A stretch of 64,000 nt of DNA. It comes from Bradyrhizobium sp. AZCC 2262 (GTDB lineage Bacteria > Pseudomonadota > Alphaproteobacteria > Rhizobiales > Xanthobacteraceae). The stretch is taken from positions 3,100,001-3,164,000 of the forward strand of contig NZ_JAZHRT010000001.1 in NCBI RefSeq assembly GCF_036924535.1, written 5' to 3'. The notes beneath the pieces were generated by a model. The model ran no database searches, was not told the DNA's origin, and saw only the letters and a program-made list of their open reading frames with translations. Each line of letters opens with the position of its first letter. Position 1 is the stretch's first letter. Of this stretch, positions 54,469 through 62,587 are shown piece after piece. A program made the position numbers and the translations under genes.

Positions 54469-55482
54469 TCAGGCCTGCAGCCTGATTTCGCGCATGACCT
54501 CGGCATCGACGGGAAGCGAGAAATGCTCGACGCGGTTGGCGCGCGTGGTGTTGAGCAGCAGCCGTGTAACGTCGGGCCTCGAATAATGCCCGGCCGGATC
54601 CGCGGCGTTCTTCGCTACCCCAATCATGCCGAGATCGATATCGGCGTACAAAATGCCTTCCTGGTCGGGCGGGAGTTTATCGGCCAGCGAACTGCCGTCC
54701 GGTCCGTAGATCACGGCGTGGCCGCCGCCGCCATGCAGGAAGGCGTGCTTTTCGGGGGAGTCGCAGAGTTCGTCGATCATCGTCTGCGAGACGACTGCGC
54801 AGGGGCCTAAGAAGAAGCACGAGCCTTCCACCGCATAGACCTTGCTGGCGGCGTTGTTGACCTCATGGCCGAGCGCATGCGCGAATGGGTCGTACAGCGA
54901 AAAGCTGGGCCATGCGCCGACATGCACCTGTTCGTTCTGGGCGTACATCGCGAATTTCGACAGCGGCTGCAGGTGCTCCCAGCAGCACAGCGCGCCGAGC
55001 CGTCCGACATCGACGCGATCGTGGACCGCGAGATCGCTGCCGTCGCCTTCGCCGAAAACGGTGCGTTCGGCATGGGTCGGGCGCAGTTTCCGGCGCTTGG
55101 CGATGGTCTCGCCGTCGGGGCCGATCAGCCATTGCGCTATATAAAGGCTGCCGCCGTCGCGTTCGGACAGCCCGAGCACGGCGGTCAATTTGGCGCGCTT
55201 CACGGCGTTGCGGATCTTCTCCGCCTGCGGGCTGTTGAACGCGAGCGAGTTGTCAAAATAGCGCTGCACAAAGCCGCGGCCGATCGCCCAGGCGGGAGCG
55301 CCAAGCCAGATCTGCCACGGATATCCGGGAATGAAGGTCTCGGGAAAGGCGATCAGCTTCGCGCCTTGCGCGGAAGCTTCCTCGATCAGCGCGATGGTCT
55401 TGTCCACGGTGGCATCGAGGTCGAGAAAGACCGGCGCCGCCTGAACCACCGCCACCTTGTATTTCTGATGAACCAGACCCAT
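54469..55482 (-). CDS. Nitrilase
   Basis: 337 residues. The Glu-Lys-Cys triad is complete: IAFPETFIPGYP (Glu48), KRRKLRPTHAERTVFGEGDG (Lys132) and LGALCCWEHLQPL (Cys167). It hydrolyses nitriles directly to acids and ammonia. It precedes the aldoxime dehydratase in one operon beside an AraC-type gene, giving an aldoxime-to-acid route; for indole-3-acetaldoxime this would produce auxin, which is inference. The start at MGLVHQKYKVAVVQAAP has AAAGGAT upstream. Confidence 0.93.
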   Translation of the reverse strand: MGLVHQKYKVAVVQAAPVFLDLDATVDKTIALIEEASAQGAKLIAFPETFIPGYPWQIWLGAPAWAIGRGFVQRYFDNSLAFNSPQAEKIRNAVKRAKLTAVLGLSERDGGSLYIAQWLIGPDGETIAKRRKLRPTHAERTVFGEGDGSDLAVHDRVDVGRLGALCCWEHLQPLSKFAMYAQNEQVHVGAWPSFSLYDPFAHALGHEVNNAASKVYAVEGSCFFLGPCAVVSQTMIDELCDSPEKHAFLHGGGGHAVIYGPDGSSLADKLPPDQEGILYADIDLGMIGVAKNAADPAGHYSRPDVTRLLLNTTRANRVEHFSLPVDAEVMREIRLQA

Positions 55483-55652
55483 CGCATCAATCCTTTCGCG
55501 TTGGAGGCCGACACTCGCTGGGTCCAAAGCTTACAGCCATGGCAACGCGCGCCGCTTGTCCGCGGCGGCACGAAAACTTGTCTTAATCGGCAGTTGGACG
55601 GCCGAGCGACGCCTGACGCTTGTGACGTGACGGGAGGGCCGGGTGGAAGGTG

Positions 55653-56606
55653 TTATTGGCGCGGCTGCTCGCGCCATTCGCGCGGCGAGACGCCGAACCG
55701 CTGCTTGAAGATGCGGCTGAAATGGGCGAGGTCGTTAAAGCCCCACGCGAAGGCGATCTCGCCGATGTGCCGGGCTTGGTGGGCGGGGTCGGCAAGATCG
55801 CGCTTGCAGCGCTCCAGCCGCTGCGTCTGCACGTAGCCGCGGAACGAGGTCTGCTCGGCGGCCATCAGATCACTGGCGTAACGCGGCGAGATTCCTGTCG
55901 CCGCCGCAGCGCGCGGCAGCGATAATTCGGGATCGGCGAGATGCGTCAGGATATGATTCTTGAGGCGATAGAGCAGCGCCGACCGGTGAACCGACTGGTC
56001 CGGCAGGCGCGCATGCAGCCTGTCGGCCAGCGTCATCGCGAGCAGGTCGAGCGTCTGGTCGAGCAGGCGGCTTGCGGCCGCGGGATCGACCTGCTCGATC
56101 GTCCTGCTCACATTGCGCGCGAAATCATAAGTCAGCCGTTCGAGCGGACGATCGCCCGCGAACGTGGTCGCGGTCAGACCGTCGAACGAGCCGACGCGCT
56201 GTTGCAGCAGCTTGCGCGGCATCTGGAAGATGGTCTGCGAAAAGCTGTCGTCGAAGCGCAGTTCGTAGGGGCGGGTGGTGTCGTAAATGACGAATTGTCC
56301 GGCGGAGACGATCGCCTCGCGGCCGTCCTGGAAGACGCCGTTCACGCCGCTGTTGCCGAGCGCCATCAGCACGAAATCTTCGCTGGCGCGGGCGATTCGC
56401 GACGGCGTGCGGAATACCCGCTGGGCGGTGGAATCGACCTGCGTGAGCGCGATCGGTCCGATTCTGGCTTGCGACACCGAGCCCCAAAACGCGCCGCGCA
56501 TGTCCGATTTGCAGTCGAGCCCGACGAAAGTGTCGCAGACGATGTCCTGCCACACCGTCAGCCGGCGTTCCGGAAGGCAAGAACTGGTGTCGAGCACGAC
56601 AGCCAC
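55653..56606 (-). CDS. AraC-family regulator beside the nitrilase operon
   Basis: 317 residues: an N-terminal AraC-binding-like domain (FVLMALGNSGVNGVFQDGRE, GQFVIYDTTRPYELRFDDSF) and a C-terminal pair of helix-turn-helices (SLPRAAAATGISPRYASDLM, IGEIAFAWGFNDLAHFSRIF and FKQRFGVSPREWR). It lies upstream of the nitrilase on the same strand, 170 bases away. AraC regulators commonly control nitrile and aldoxime genes, so it is the likely activator. A composite repeat ends 35 bases from its start. Confidence 0.9.
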   Translation of the reverse strand: MAVVLDTSSCLPERRLTVWQDIVCDTFVGLDCKSDMRGAFWGSVSQARIGPIALTQVDSTAQRVFRTPSRIARASEDFVLMALGNSGVNGVFQDGREAIVSAGQFVIYDTTRPYELRFDDSFSQTIFQMPRKLLQQRVGSFDGLTATTFAGDRPLERLTYDFARNVSRTIEQVDPAAASRLLDQTLDLLAMTLADRLHARLPDQSVHRSALLYRLKNHILTHLADPELSLPRAAAATGISPRYASDLMAAEQTSFRGYVQTQRLERCKRDLADPAHQARHIGEIAFAWGFNDLAHFSRIFKQRFGVSPREWREQPRQ

Positions 56607-56640
56607 GACGGACCTCCACGAACCATCCGAATGTGTCGTC

Positions 56641-56741
56641 TAGAGCTTTGGTTCTGATTGAGTCAGAACCAAAGCTCTAGATTCTTATTTTGACGCGTTT
56701 TCTTCACGCGAACCGATATCCACTTCGCTCGAAAACGCTAT
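56641..56741. repeat. Composite two-hairpin repeat, copy 4
   Basis: Hairpin 1 is a perfect 17-bp stem: 56641-56657 (TAGAGCTTTGGTTCTGA) with 56663-56679 around a five-base loop. Hairpin 2 pairs GCGTTTTC (56695-56702) with GAAAACGC (56731-56738). The core GACGCGTTTTC...GCGAACC...CACTTCGCTCGAAAACGC matches the copies at 38.3 and 39.0 kb. It lies upstream of the AraC gene. Confidence 0.88.
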
Positions 56742-56845
56742 GAAGGCCTTGGTTTGTTCAGAAATAAGCAATCCCCGTGCCCAGTCTGCGCCGGGTGGCG
56801 AACCTTAACAATTGGTTAATGAATGTGCCGCTAAGTCGCTGCAAT

Positions 56846-56868
56846 TACTGCCATTATTTAAGGCAGTA
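56846..56868. promoter_or_regulatory. 23-bp palindrome TACTGCC-N9-GGCAGTA upstream of the GNAT gene
   Basis: Seven-base perfect arms around an AT-only centre, 100 bases before the GNAT start. The dyad fits a dimeric repressor or activator site. TATAC at its right edge may be part of a -10 element. Which regulator binds is unknown. The rest of 56742-56968 shows no gene. Confidence 0.5.
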
Positions 56869-56968
56869 TACGGACAATCCGGGCTTGAATTTCATGTTGC
56901 GATGCACAATATAGGTGGTCTAGGGATTCGACGCCTCCTCGAGGGCTTCTCTCAGAGGAGTTTTGGAT

Positions 56969-57589
56969 ATGTACCTCACCCATGTCGCGGCCGCGCTCGC
57001 CAATAGCAGCGTGCGCACGCTGAGCCAGCAGGAAGAATTGCTGCTGTTGCGCGATCACCTGCTGCGGCTCGACCGCAACAGCCGTCGCGACCGCTTCCAT
57101 GGCTTCATGGACGACAGGTTCATCGAGCGCTACGCCGAGAAATGTGCCAATGACGGCACGACCATCATCGCCTTCTTTGAAAACGGCGTGGTTCGGGGGG
57201 CGGCGGAACTGCATCCGCCGGACCAGTCACCGGATTCGCTACCCGAGATCGCGTTCAGCGTCGAAGCGTCGGTGCGGCGGCGGGGTGTCGGCAGCATCCT
57301 GTTCCGCAAGCTGATGACGGTAGCGCGCGCCAAGGGCTACAAGAGCCTGCGGATCACGACCGGTGCGCAGAACGAGGCGATGCGGGCGCTCGCCAGCAAG
57401 TTCGGTGCGCAGCTTGTGTTCCGCCACGGCGAATCGACCGGCACCATCGATCTGACAAAGCAAGACCAGACAGAACTCGCGACAACCTGGGCTGACAGCA
57501 CGTTCAATGCGGCACGCACGGTAGCCAATTTGAACCGCGCCTACTGGCAGATGTTGCTTCGGGTGTCGGGCTGGAGCCGCGCCGCCTGA
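56969..57589 (+). CDS. GNAT-family acetyltransferase
   Basis: 206 residues. The acetyl-CoA-binding motif A is EASVRRRGVGSILFRKLM, preceded by the typical beta strands (ELHPPDQSPDSLPEIAFSV) and followed by RAKGYKSLRITTGAQNEAM. The N-terminal 70 residues are helical and not typical of GNAT enzymes. AGAGGAG at 56954-56960 supports ATG 56969. A 23-bp palindrome lies upstream. Substrate unknown. Confidence 0.85.
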   Translation: MYLTHVAAALANSSVRTLSQQEELLLLRDHLLRLDRNSRRDRFHGFMDDRFIERYAEKCANDGTTIIAFFENGVVRGAAELHPPDQSPDSLPEIAFSVEASVRRRGVGSILFRKLMTVARAKGYKSLRITTGAQNEAMRALASKFGAQLVFRHGESTGTIDLTKQDQTELATTWADSTFNAARTVANLNRAYWQMLLRVSGWSRAA

Positions 57590-57603
57590 GCGGGGCGTTC
57601 AAT

Positions 57604-57643
57604 CAGGGCAATTCGCCGGTTCCTGATCCAGCGAATTGCCCTG
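57604..57643. terminator. Bidirectional terminator-like hairpin
   Basis: CAGGGCAATTCGC (57604-57616) pairs perfectly with GCGAATTGCCCTG (57631-57643) around a 14-base loop, between the GNAT gene and the convergent small gene. No long T-tract follows, so it may be an attenuating or insulating structure. Confidence 0.6.
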
Positions 57644-57665
57644 TATCATTGATGTCCTGAGCTTC

Positions 57666-57968
57666 TCAGGTGCCGGTGCGCTTGTCGTTGCCGAATCGCC
57701 TGACGACGCGGCGCTCGACCACGACGGCGCGCTGGGCGCCTTGCTCGCCCGCAATGATGCGGGTGGCCGATCGCGCGACTGCGCGGCCGGTCTTCTTTAC
57801 TTCAGCCAGCACTTCCTCGTAGGGCAGGCCCATCAGCGCGGCGGCGATTTCCGCCTGCTGCTGCTGATCGTCGGTGATCCCCACCGCGGCGAAGATTGCC
57901 TCCTCCAGCGTCGGCGGATCCCGCCGGACGCGCCGTGTGCCGTATTTCGTGTTCCAGTCTTCGCTCAT
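57666..57968 (-). CDS. Conserved-type small hypothetical protein
   Basis: 100 residues beginning MSEDWNTKYGTRRVRRDPPT. A helical middle (LEEAIFAAVGITDDQQQQAE, LMGLPYEEVLAEVKK) is followed by a basic tail (VVVERRVVRRFGNDKR). No signal or membrane span. No family named. Its start context and composition look genuine. Confidence 0.65.
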   Translation of the reverse strand: MSEDWNTKYGTRRVRRDPPTLEEAIFAAVGITDDQQQQAEIAAALMGLPYEEVLAEVKKTGRAVARSATRIIAGEQGAQRAVVVERRVVRRFGNDKRTGT

Positions 57969-58055
57969 AGGGGCCTCGCATATGCTTGCGGAGATACCTA
58001 GGTGCCCTCATGTTGCATTGCAATACGAATTTGGCATGGCAATACAGCCATGCAC

Positions 58056-58355
58056 CTACAATTTTTCCAGCCTGGTAGCGTCATACAGTTCGATGGTGGT
58101 GGCGGCTTCCGCAAGCGCCTGCAGCGATCGGACGAAATCGCGCGAAGCGGGGACGGCAAAATGCGCCAGCAGGGCGGCGCGATCGGCCCATTGCTCGAAA
58201 AACACCAGCCGCAGCGAATTCTCGCAATCGACATGGACGGCGTGGGAGATGCAGCCGGGCTCGGTGCGCGAGCGACGGACATGTTCGAGACTAAGTTTCC
58301 GCACCTCGTCAAAACTGTCCGCGCGGGCGGTCACACTGCCGGTCACCACGATCAT
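58056..58355 (-). CDS. Antibiotic biosynthesis monooxygenase (ABM) domain protein
   Basis: 99 residues, one ABM domain: IVVTGSVTARADSFDEVRKL, the conserved SRTEPGCISHAVH and FFEQWADRAALLAHF. Members act as small quinol monooxygenases without cofactors or as heme-degrading enzymes. GGGAGG lies upstream of ATG 58355. Substrate unknown. Confidence 0.9.
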   Translation of the reverse strand: MIVVTGSVTARADSFDEVRKLSLEHVRRSRTEPGCISHAVHVDCENSLRLVFFEQWADRAALLAHFAVPASRDFVRSLQALAEAATTIELYDATRLEKL

Positions 58356-58382
58356 GTTGTCCTCCCGTTTTTGTCGCAGCTT

Positions 58383-59105
58383 TCAAGGCGCGGAATTGCC
58401 GGCGGCGCTCAGGTCCAGCGGCTGCTGCGGCCAGCGTTTCAACGCGGCATGTCCGGCGTCGGTCAGCACGTAGATGCCGCGCTCGGCGCGATCGAACCAG
58501 CCATAGACATTATGCAGCAGGATTTTTCCGGCGTCGGGAATTTCGGTCCGCAAATCCTTCACACGTCGGGGCCCGCCTGACAGCGCCGCGGCGCAGGCCA
58601 GCGCCTGCTGCCGATAGGCCGTCATGATCGGCGCGCGCGTCGAACCGCCCATCGCCGGATCGCCCTTGCGCTTCTGATGCTCCGCGACCAGCCGCGATCG
58701 CTTTTTCGGATTGCGGCGAGGGGCGGCCGTCGCAGGCTGGACGATCACCTCGACATCGCCCGTGTTGGTGACCGCCAGCATGCCGAAACCGAGCCGGCGG
58801 CAGAGATTGCGATACCGCGCGTCGCTCTCGCGGCCCTTGCCACGGGCAGATAATTTGGCCGCGAGCCAGACCTCGTCGGCTGCGCCCGCGCGATCCACCG
58901 CTTGCAGGATCAGTTCCAGGTTGAAGACAAGCTTCAGCTCGCCGATCACCACGATCGGCGGGTCGTCGCCACTCAACGCCACCAGATCGCAACCCCCGAC
59001 CTCGCCCTTGACCGTGAAGCCGAGTTTTTCCAGGAAGCGTTTGACGGGAAGATAAAGCGCGGTTTCCAAAAATTCGCTCCGGCGGCGCGTCTGGCCGCGA
59101 CTCAA
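58383..59105 (-). CDS. DUF2161 protein with PD-(D/E)XK nuclease-like fold
   Basis: 240 residues. LYLPVKRFLEKLGFTVKGEV, then CDLVALS (Asp) and VVIGELKLVFNLEL (E-x-K) form the D...ExK arrangement of the PD-(D/E)XK superfamily; a C-terminal winged-helix-like part follows (YGWFDRAERGIYVLTDAG). DUF2161 proteins are predicted phosphodiesterases with unknown substrate. The start is TTG at 59105, with no clearly better one. It stands 27 bases after the ABM gene region on the same strand. Confidence 0.8.
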   Translation of the reverse strand: MSRGQTRRRSEFLETALYLPVKRFLEKLGFTVKGEVGGCDLVALSGDDPPIVVIGELKLVFNLELILQAVDRAGAADEVWLAAKLSARGKGRESDARYRNLCRRLGFGMLAVTNTGDVEVIVQPATAAPRRNPKKRSRLVAEHQKRKGDPAMGGSTRAPIMTAYRQQALACAAALSGGPRRVKDLRTEIPDAGKILLHNVYGWFDRAERGIYVLTDAGHAALKRWPQQPLDLSAAGNSAP

Positions 59106-59263
59106 TCGCGCAGACTCTAGCCGAATTCGGGCAAAGCGTTTGATCGGGTGGTGCGCTAGCGGCTATTCTAGGCTCCGGGGACAAGGCCAACGGCAATTGA
59201 GGGAACTTTGCGATCGATCGTTCGCGGGGCACTGGCCTTTGCCGATTCCGGAGCAAGCAGGGC

Positions 59264-59974
59264 GTGCAAGGACTGTACAAATTTCGTTTCACCACGGAAC
59301 GCGGGGAAGGTTCCGGCGTGATTTTCGCCACCGAGGGTGGCAGGCTCTATGGCGGCGATACCGGCTCCTCGTTCGTAGGCCACTTCAAAGAGGCCGACGG
59401 CGTCATCTCTGCCGAATGCTTGATGTCGCGCCACTACCACGACCCCCGCTATGTCCCGATGTTCGACGTCGACAACATCGCGCTGAATTACACAGGCGTG
59501 CGCTGCGGGGAGGAAATTCATTTCGAGGGCGGCAGCGCAGCCTTGCCGGGCTTCCGGTTCAAGACCGTGCTGAGCCCGATCAACGACGCCGACGCGCCGC
59601 CGCCCGGCACGGTCGGCGCGGACGGGATCCGCAACGGGCTCTATTCAATCCACATCCGCATGCTCGACGGCATCGATGCCGGCAACAGCGGTGTCATGTT
59701 GCTGCATGACGGCAGCATCAGGGGCGGCGATGCGTTCTTCGACTATATCGGGGCGTACTCGGCGGCGAACGGCAGATGGAAGGGCGAACTCGTCAACCGC
59801 GAGCATACGGCGGCCAAGGGCGACCGGCCGCTGTTCGGCGGCCATGAAGTCGGCATCGGTTTTTCCGGCACGTATGACGGCGAGGGCGCGGAAGGCGAAG
59901 CCACCGCGCTCGCTGGCAAGCGCAGCATCCGCTTCAAGGCAGTGCTGCGAAAGCTGGTGGATGTAGAGGGTTAA
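59264..59974 (+). CDS. Tandem GrlR-like domain protein
   Basis: 236 residues made of two similar halves. Half 1 begins GLYKFRFTTERGEGSGVIFA with GGRLYGGDTGSSFVGHFK; half 2 begins GLYSIHIRMLDGIDAGNSG with SIRGGDAFFDYIGAYSA. Each ends in a beta strand pattern with F-K-A/T-V-L. The pattern matches GrlR, the T3SS negative regulator of enteric pathogens, as a lipocalin-like fold; here it is duplicated, and no T3SS gene is near. The start is GTG at 59264. The stop overlaps the SDR stop by four bases. Confidence 0.75.
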   Translation: MQGLYKFRFTTERGEGSGVIFATEGGRLYGGDTGSSFVGHFKEADGVISAECLMSRHYHDPRYVPMFDVDNIALNYTGVRCGEEIHFEGGSAALPGFRFKTVLSPINDADAPPPGTVGADGIRNGLYSIHIRMLDGIDAGNSGVMLLHDGSIRGGDAFFDYIGAYSAANGRWKGELVNREHTAAKGDRPLFGGHEVGIGFSGTYDGEGAEGEATALAGKRSIRFKAVLRKLVDVEG

Positions 59975-60651
59975 ACCCTCCCGTTCACCGGCAGCAGCGC
60001 GCCGGTGACGGCGCTGGCCGCGTCGCTGGCGAGGAACAGGATCACGTCGGCCAACTCCTTCGGCGTCACCCATTTGGCGAAATCGGCTTTGGGCATGCTG
60101 GCGCGGTTGGCCGCGGTGTCGATGATCGACGGCAGCACGGCGTTGACCGTGATCCTGCCCTTGAGTTCGGTGGCGAGCGCCTCAGTGAGGCGATGCACGC
60201 CGGCCTTGGAGGCGGCGTAGGCGCCCATGCCACTGCCTGCCTGCAGCGCGCCCATCGCGCCGACATTGATGATGCGCCCGGTGCCCGAAGCGACGAGATG
60301 CGGGATCGCCGCGCGCGATGCATTCAGCGCGGTCGCGACGTTGAGCGCGTACATCCGTTGCCAGGTCCTGGGATCGCCGTCCGCCACGGTCTCGAAGGCA
60401 AAGCCGCCGGCGATGTTGATCAGCGCATCGAGCTTGCCGAAATGCGACGCCGCGGCGTCGATTGCTTTCTTGGCCTGGGCTGCATCGGTGAGGTCGACGC
60501 CGCCGAGTTCAAACAGGTCGGCCGTAGCCGGGACCTGCGTCGGGGCATGGTCGACGCTGGCAACCCTGGCGCCGCCCGCCAGCGCTTCGTCCGCAACGAC
60601 CCTGCCGAGTGCGCCCAGCGCGCCAGTCACGACAACGACTTTTCCGTCCAT
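59971..60651 (-). CDS. Short-chain dehydrogenase/reductase
   Basis: 226 residues. NAD(P)-binding TGALGALGRVVADEAL and NIAGGFAF, the catalytic Tyr-Lys in AYAASKAGVHRLTEAL, and the C-terminal GALLPVNGRV. The position 13 before the Tyr, usually Ser, is Ala (NVGAMGALQAG). Start ATG 60651 fits the first strand; a longer reading to 60723 is unlikely. Substrate unknown. Confidence 0.88.
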   Translation of the reverse strand: MDGKVVVVTGALGALGRVVADEALAGGARVASVDHAPTQVPATADLFELGGVDLTDAAQAKKAIDAAASHFGKLDALINIAGGFAFETVADGDPRTWQRMYALNVATALNASRAAIPHLVASGTGRIINVGAMGALQAGSGMGAYAASKAGVHRLTEALATELKGRITVNAVLPSIIDTAANRASMPKADFAKWVTPKELADVILFLASDAASAVTGALLPVNGRV

Positions 60652-60764
60652 GATAGGTCTCCCGGCAGACGGCCAATTTCGGGGGTGAAAATAAGTTGCA
60701 TTGCTCGGCGAAATTGCGTCCAAATATCTCTGACCATTGATCGCTCCGACAACAGGGCAGGCAT

Positions 60765-61496
60765 ATGGCAGAAACTCCCCCGCCTGGCGATACGCTGCAG
60801 GATATTGTGGGCTTCAAATACCCGCTTCCGAATCTGGCGCGAAGCCTGAAGCAGCGAAACACCAAAATCGTTGCCTTTGGTTCCTCGTCGACGGCCGGCA
60901 CGCGCCTGGTCGTGCCCTATCCGGCCTACCTTGAGCTGATGTTGAGGAACGAGTTCGGCACCGAGATGACCAGCGAGTTTGGCAAACGGATGATCAACGT
61001 GATCAACCGGGGAGTCGGCGGCGAGGAAGCGTCGACCGAGCTGCCGCGCATGCAATCCGATGTGATCGACGAGGCGCCGGCGCTGGTGATCTGGCAGGTC
61101 GGCACCAACGCCGTCTTTCGCAACACTGTGCCCGAATTCGCGTTCGAGAAAGTCTTCGCCGCCATTGCGGAGGGGCTGGATCGCCTGGCCAGGATTCCGG
61201 CGGATGTCATCTTGATGGACTCGCAATATACCACCGCCGTCGTCGAGAAGCCCGAGAAGAAGGAACTCTCAGACACGATGGTGAAAGGCGTATCCGAGCT
61301 GGCTAAGGCCGCCGGGGTCGATGTATTTCGTCGTTACGCCCTAATGGAGCATTGGCAGAAGACCATCGCGATGCGGGAGTTGATCGATCCGGCCGATGAC
61401 CTCGTACTGCATTTGAGCGACTGGGCGACGCGGAACGTCACAGAGGCGCTGTTCAATCAAATCAAGAAGATGGTGAAAGCCGCCGAAGTTACGTAG
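60765..61496 (+). CDS. SGNH/GDSL-type hydrolase
   Basis: 243 residues. Block I IVAFGSSSTAGTRL contains the nucleophile Ser; block II NRGVGGEEASTEL the Gly; block III WQVGTNAVFRNTV the Asn; the final Asp/His could be in PADDLVLHLSDWA. No signal peptide, so it acts in the cytosol as an esterase or lipase-like enzyme. It is divergent from the SDR gene with 113 bases between them. Confidence 0.88.
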   Translation: MAETPPPGDTLQDIVGFKYPLPNLARSLKQRNTKIVAFGSSSTAGTRLVVPYPAYLELMLRNEFGTEMTSEFGKRMINVINRGVGGEEASTELPRMQSDVIDEAPALVIWQVGTNAVFRNTVPEFAFEKVFAAIAEGLDRLARIPADVILMDSQYTTAVVEKPEKKELSDTMVKGVSELAKAAGVDVFRRYALMEHWQKTIAMRELIDPADDLVLHLSDWATRNVTEALFNQIKKMVKAAEVT

Positions 61497-61603
61497 GACT
61501 ACGGGATCAGGCGGAATCGATAAAATTTGCCGGAGTTCTGTAAGCCGTTTTCAGAACCCGTTCGGTACAACCCGGCTACCAACAGAAGGTAGGGGAATTT
61601 GTC

Positions 61604-61804
61604 ATGGGTTTGCCGGATCATGGTTTACCGCTTGTTCAGCTTAAGGAGCAGCGGCGCGACCTGGTCGTAGCGCTGCAAAATCGCAGCGGTCCGGTCTCGA
61701 GCTGGGAATTGATGCAGATCGCTGCGATACAGCAGGCAATCTCGGCATTCGAGGACGTCATCGCCGATCTCGATGCCGAAATGGAAATGGAAGCGGCGGC
61801 CTGA
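61604..61804 (+). CDS. Small hypothetical protein
   Basis: 66 residues beginning MGLPDHGLPLVQLKEQRRDL. Two predicted helices (VQLKEQRRDLVVALQ, AAIQQAISAFEDVIADLD) and an acidic tail. GGGGA lies about nine bases upstream of the ATG. No family recognised; helix-rich, possibly a small regulator or antitoxin-like protein, without proof. Confidence 0.6.
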   Translation: MGLPDHGLPLVQLKEQRRDLVVALQNRSGPVSSWELMQIAAIQQAISAFEDVIADLDAEMEMEAAA

Positions 61805-61880
61805 GCCCGTAGCGAGCCTCACGGCCGCCAAATCCGTCCGCCGCTTTACGAAGCAGGCGGCCGGAGCTTAGGATCGAACC

Positions 61881-62573
61881 GTGCGCACCGCTCTGACATT
61901 TCCGGTCGTTCTCCTCGCATTGTACGCGTCGCAAACGGCCGCGGTGCAGGGAGAGCCCTGCATCGCCGATCAACGTGGCAGCCTTGTCTGCGGTACGGGC
62001 AGCGGCGCGCTGCGCGTGTTCACGAACACCACCTCGCCATCAAAAAATTATGCGTTCGCCTGGCGGACCGCGCATGGCCTGCCATCCGGCAACCAGACTC
62101 CCAACGACGTTGAAAACGTCCTGATCCGTGTCACCGATGGCGCGGTGCTTGCCACGCTCGGCGGCACCTATTGGGAGACCGGCGAAATGCGTGCGAACCG
62201 CTACGATCTGCTCGCGGCCTGGGCGCCCGACAGCCAAGCCGTCATCGAGGTCGCGAACAGCCGCTGGGACAGCGATTCCTTTGCCTATTACCGGATTGAC
62301 GGTGCAACCGCGACCAAGCTCGATCTGCGTGCGCTGGTCGAGCCGGTCATGACGGCCAGGCTGCCGCCGCGAAATCGCCAGGGCAATTCCTTCCGCGTGC
62401 GTGAGGATCTGCCGGTGACGCTCGATGCGCGCGGCCGCGTGCGCTTTACTGCCATGCTCTATGTGCCCAAGGGCGAAACCAGCAACGACTATAAAGTGCA
62501 GGTCAACGTCAGGACGACAGGCGGCAAGCCGTCTGCGCAGGTCGTATCGATGCGCCGGGTGAAGGCGGATTAG
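61881..62573 (+). CDS. Exported protein of unknown function
   Basis: 230 residues from GTG 61881: signal peptide (ALTFPVVLLALYASQTAA), then a beta-rich region with two Cys near the start (EPCIADQRGSLVCGTG) and NRYDLLAAWAPDSQAVIEVA. No known domain identified. AGGAT upstream is a weak ribosome site. It converges with the tyrosine phosphatase gene, 14 bases apart. Confidence 0.75.
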   Translation: MRTALTFPVVLLALYASQTAAVQGEPCIADQRGSLVCGTGSGALRVFTNTTSPSKNYAFAWRTAHGLPSGNQTPNDVENVLIRVTDGAVLATLGGTYWETGEMRANRYDLLAAWAPDSQAVIEVANSRWDSDSFAYYRIDGATATKLDLRALVEPVMTARLPPRNRQGNSFRVREDLPVTLDARGRVRFTAMLYVPKGETSNDYKVQVNVRTTGGKPSAQVVSMRRVKAD

Positions 62574-62587
62574 GTAAACCTTGCAGA

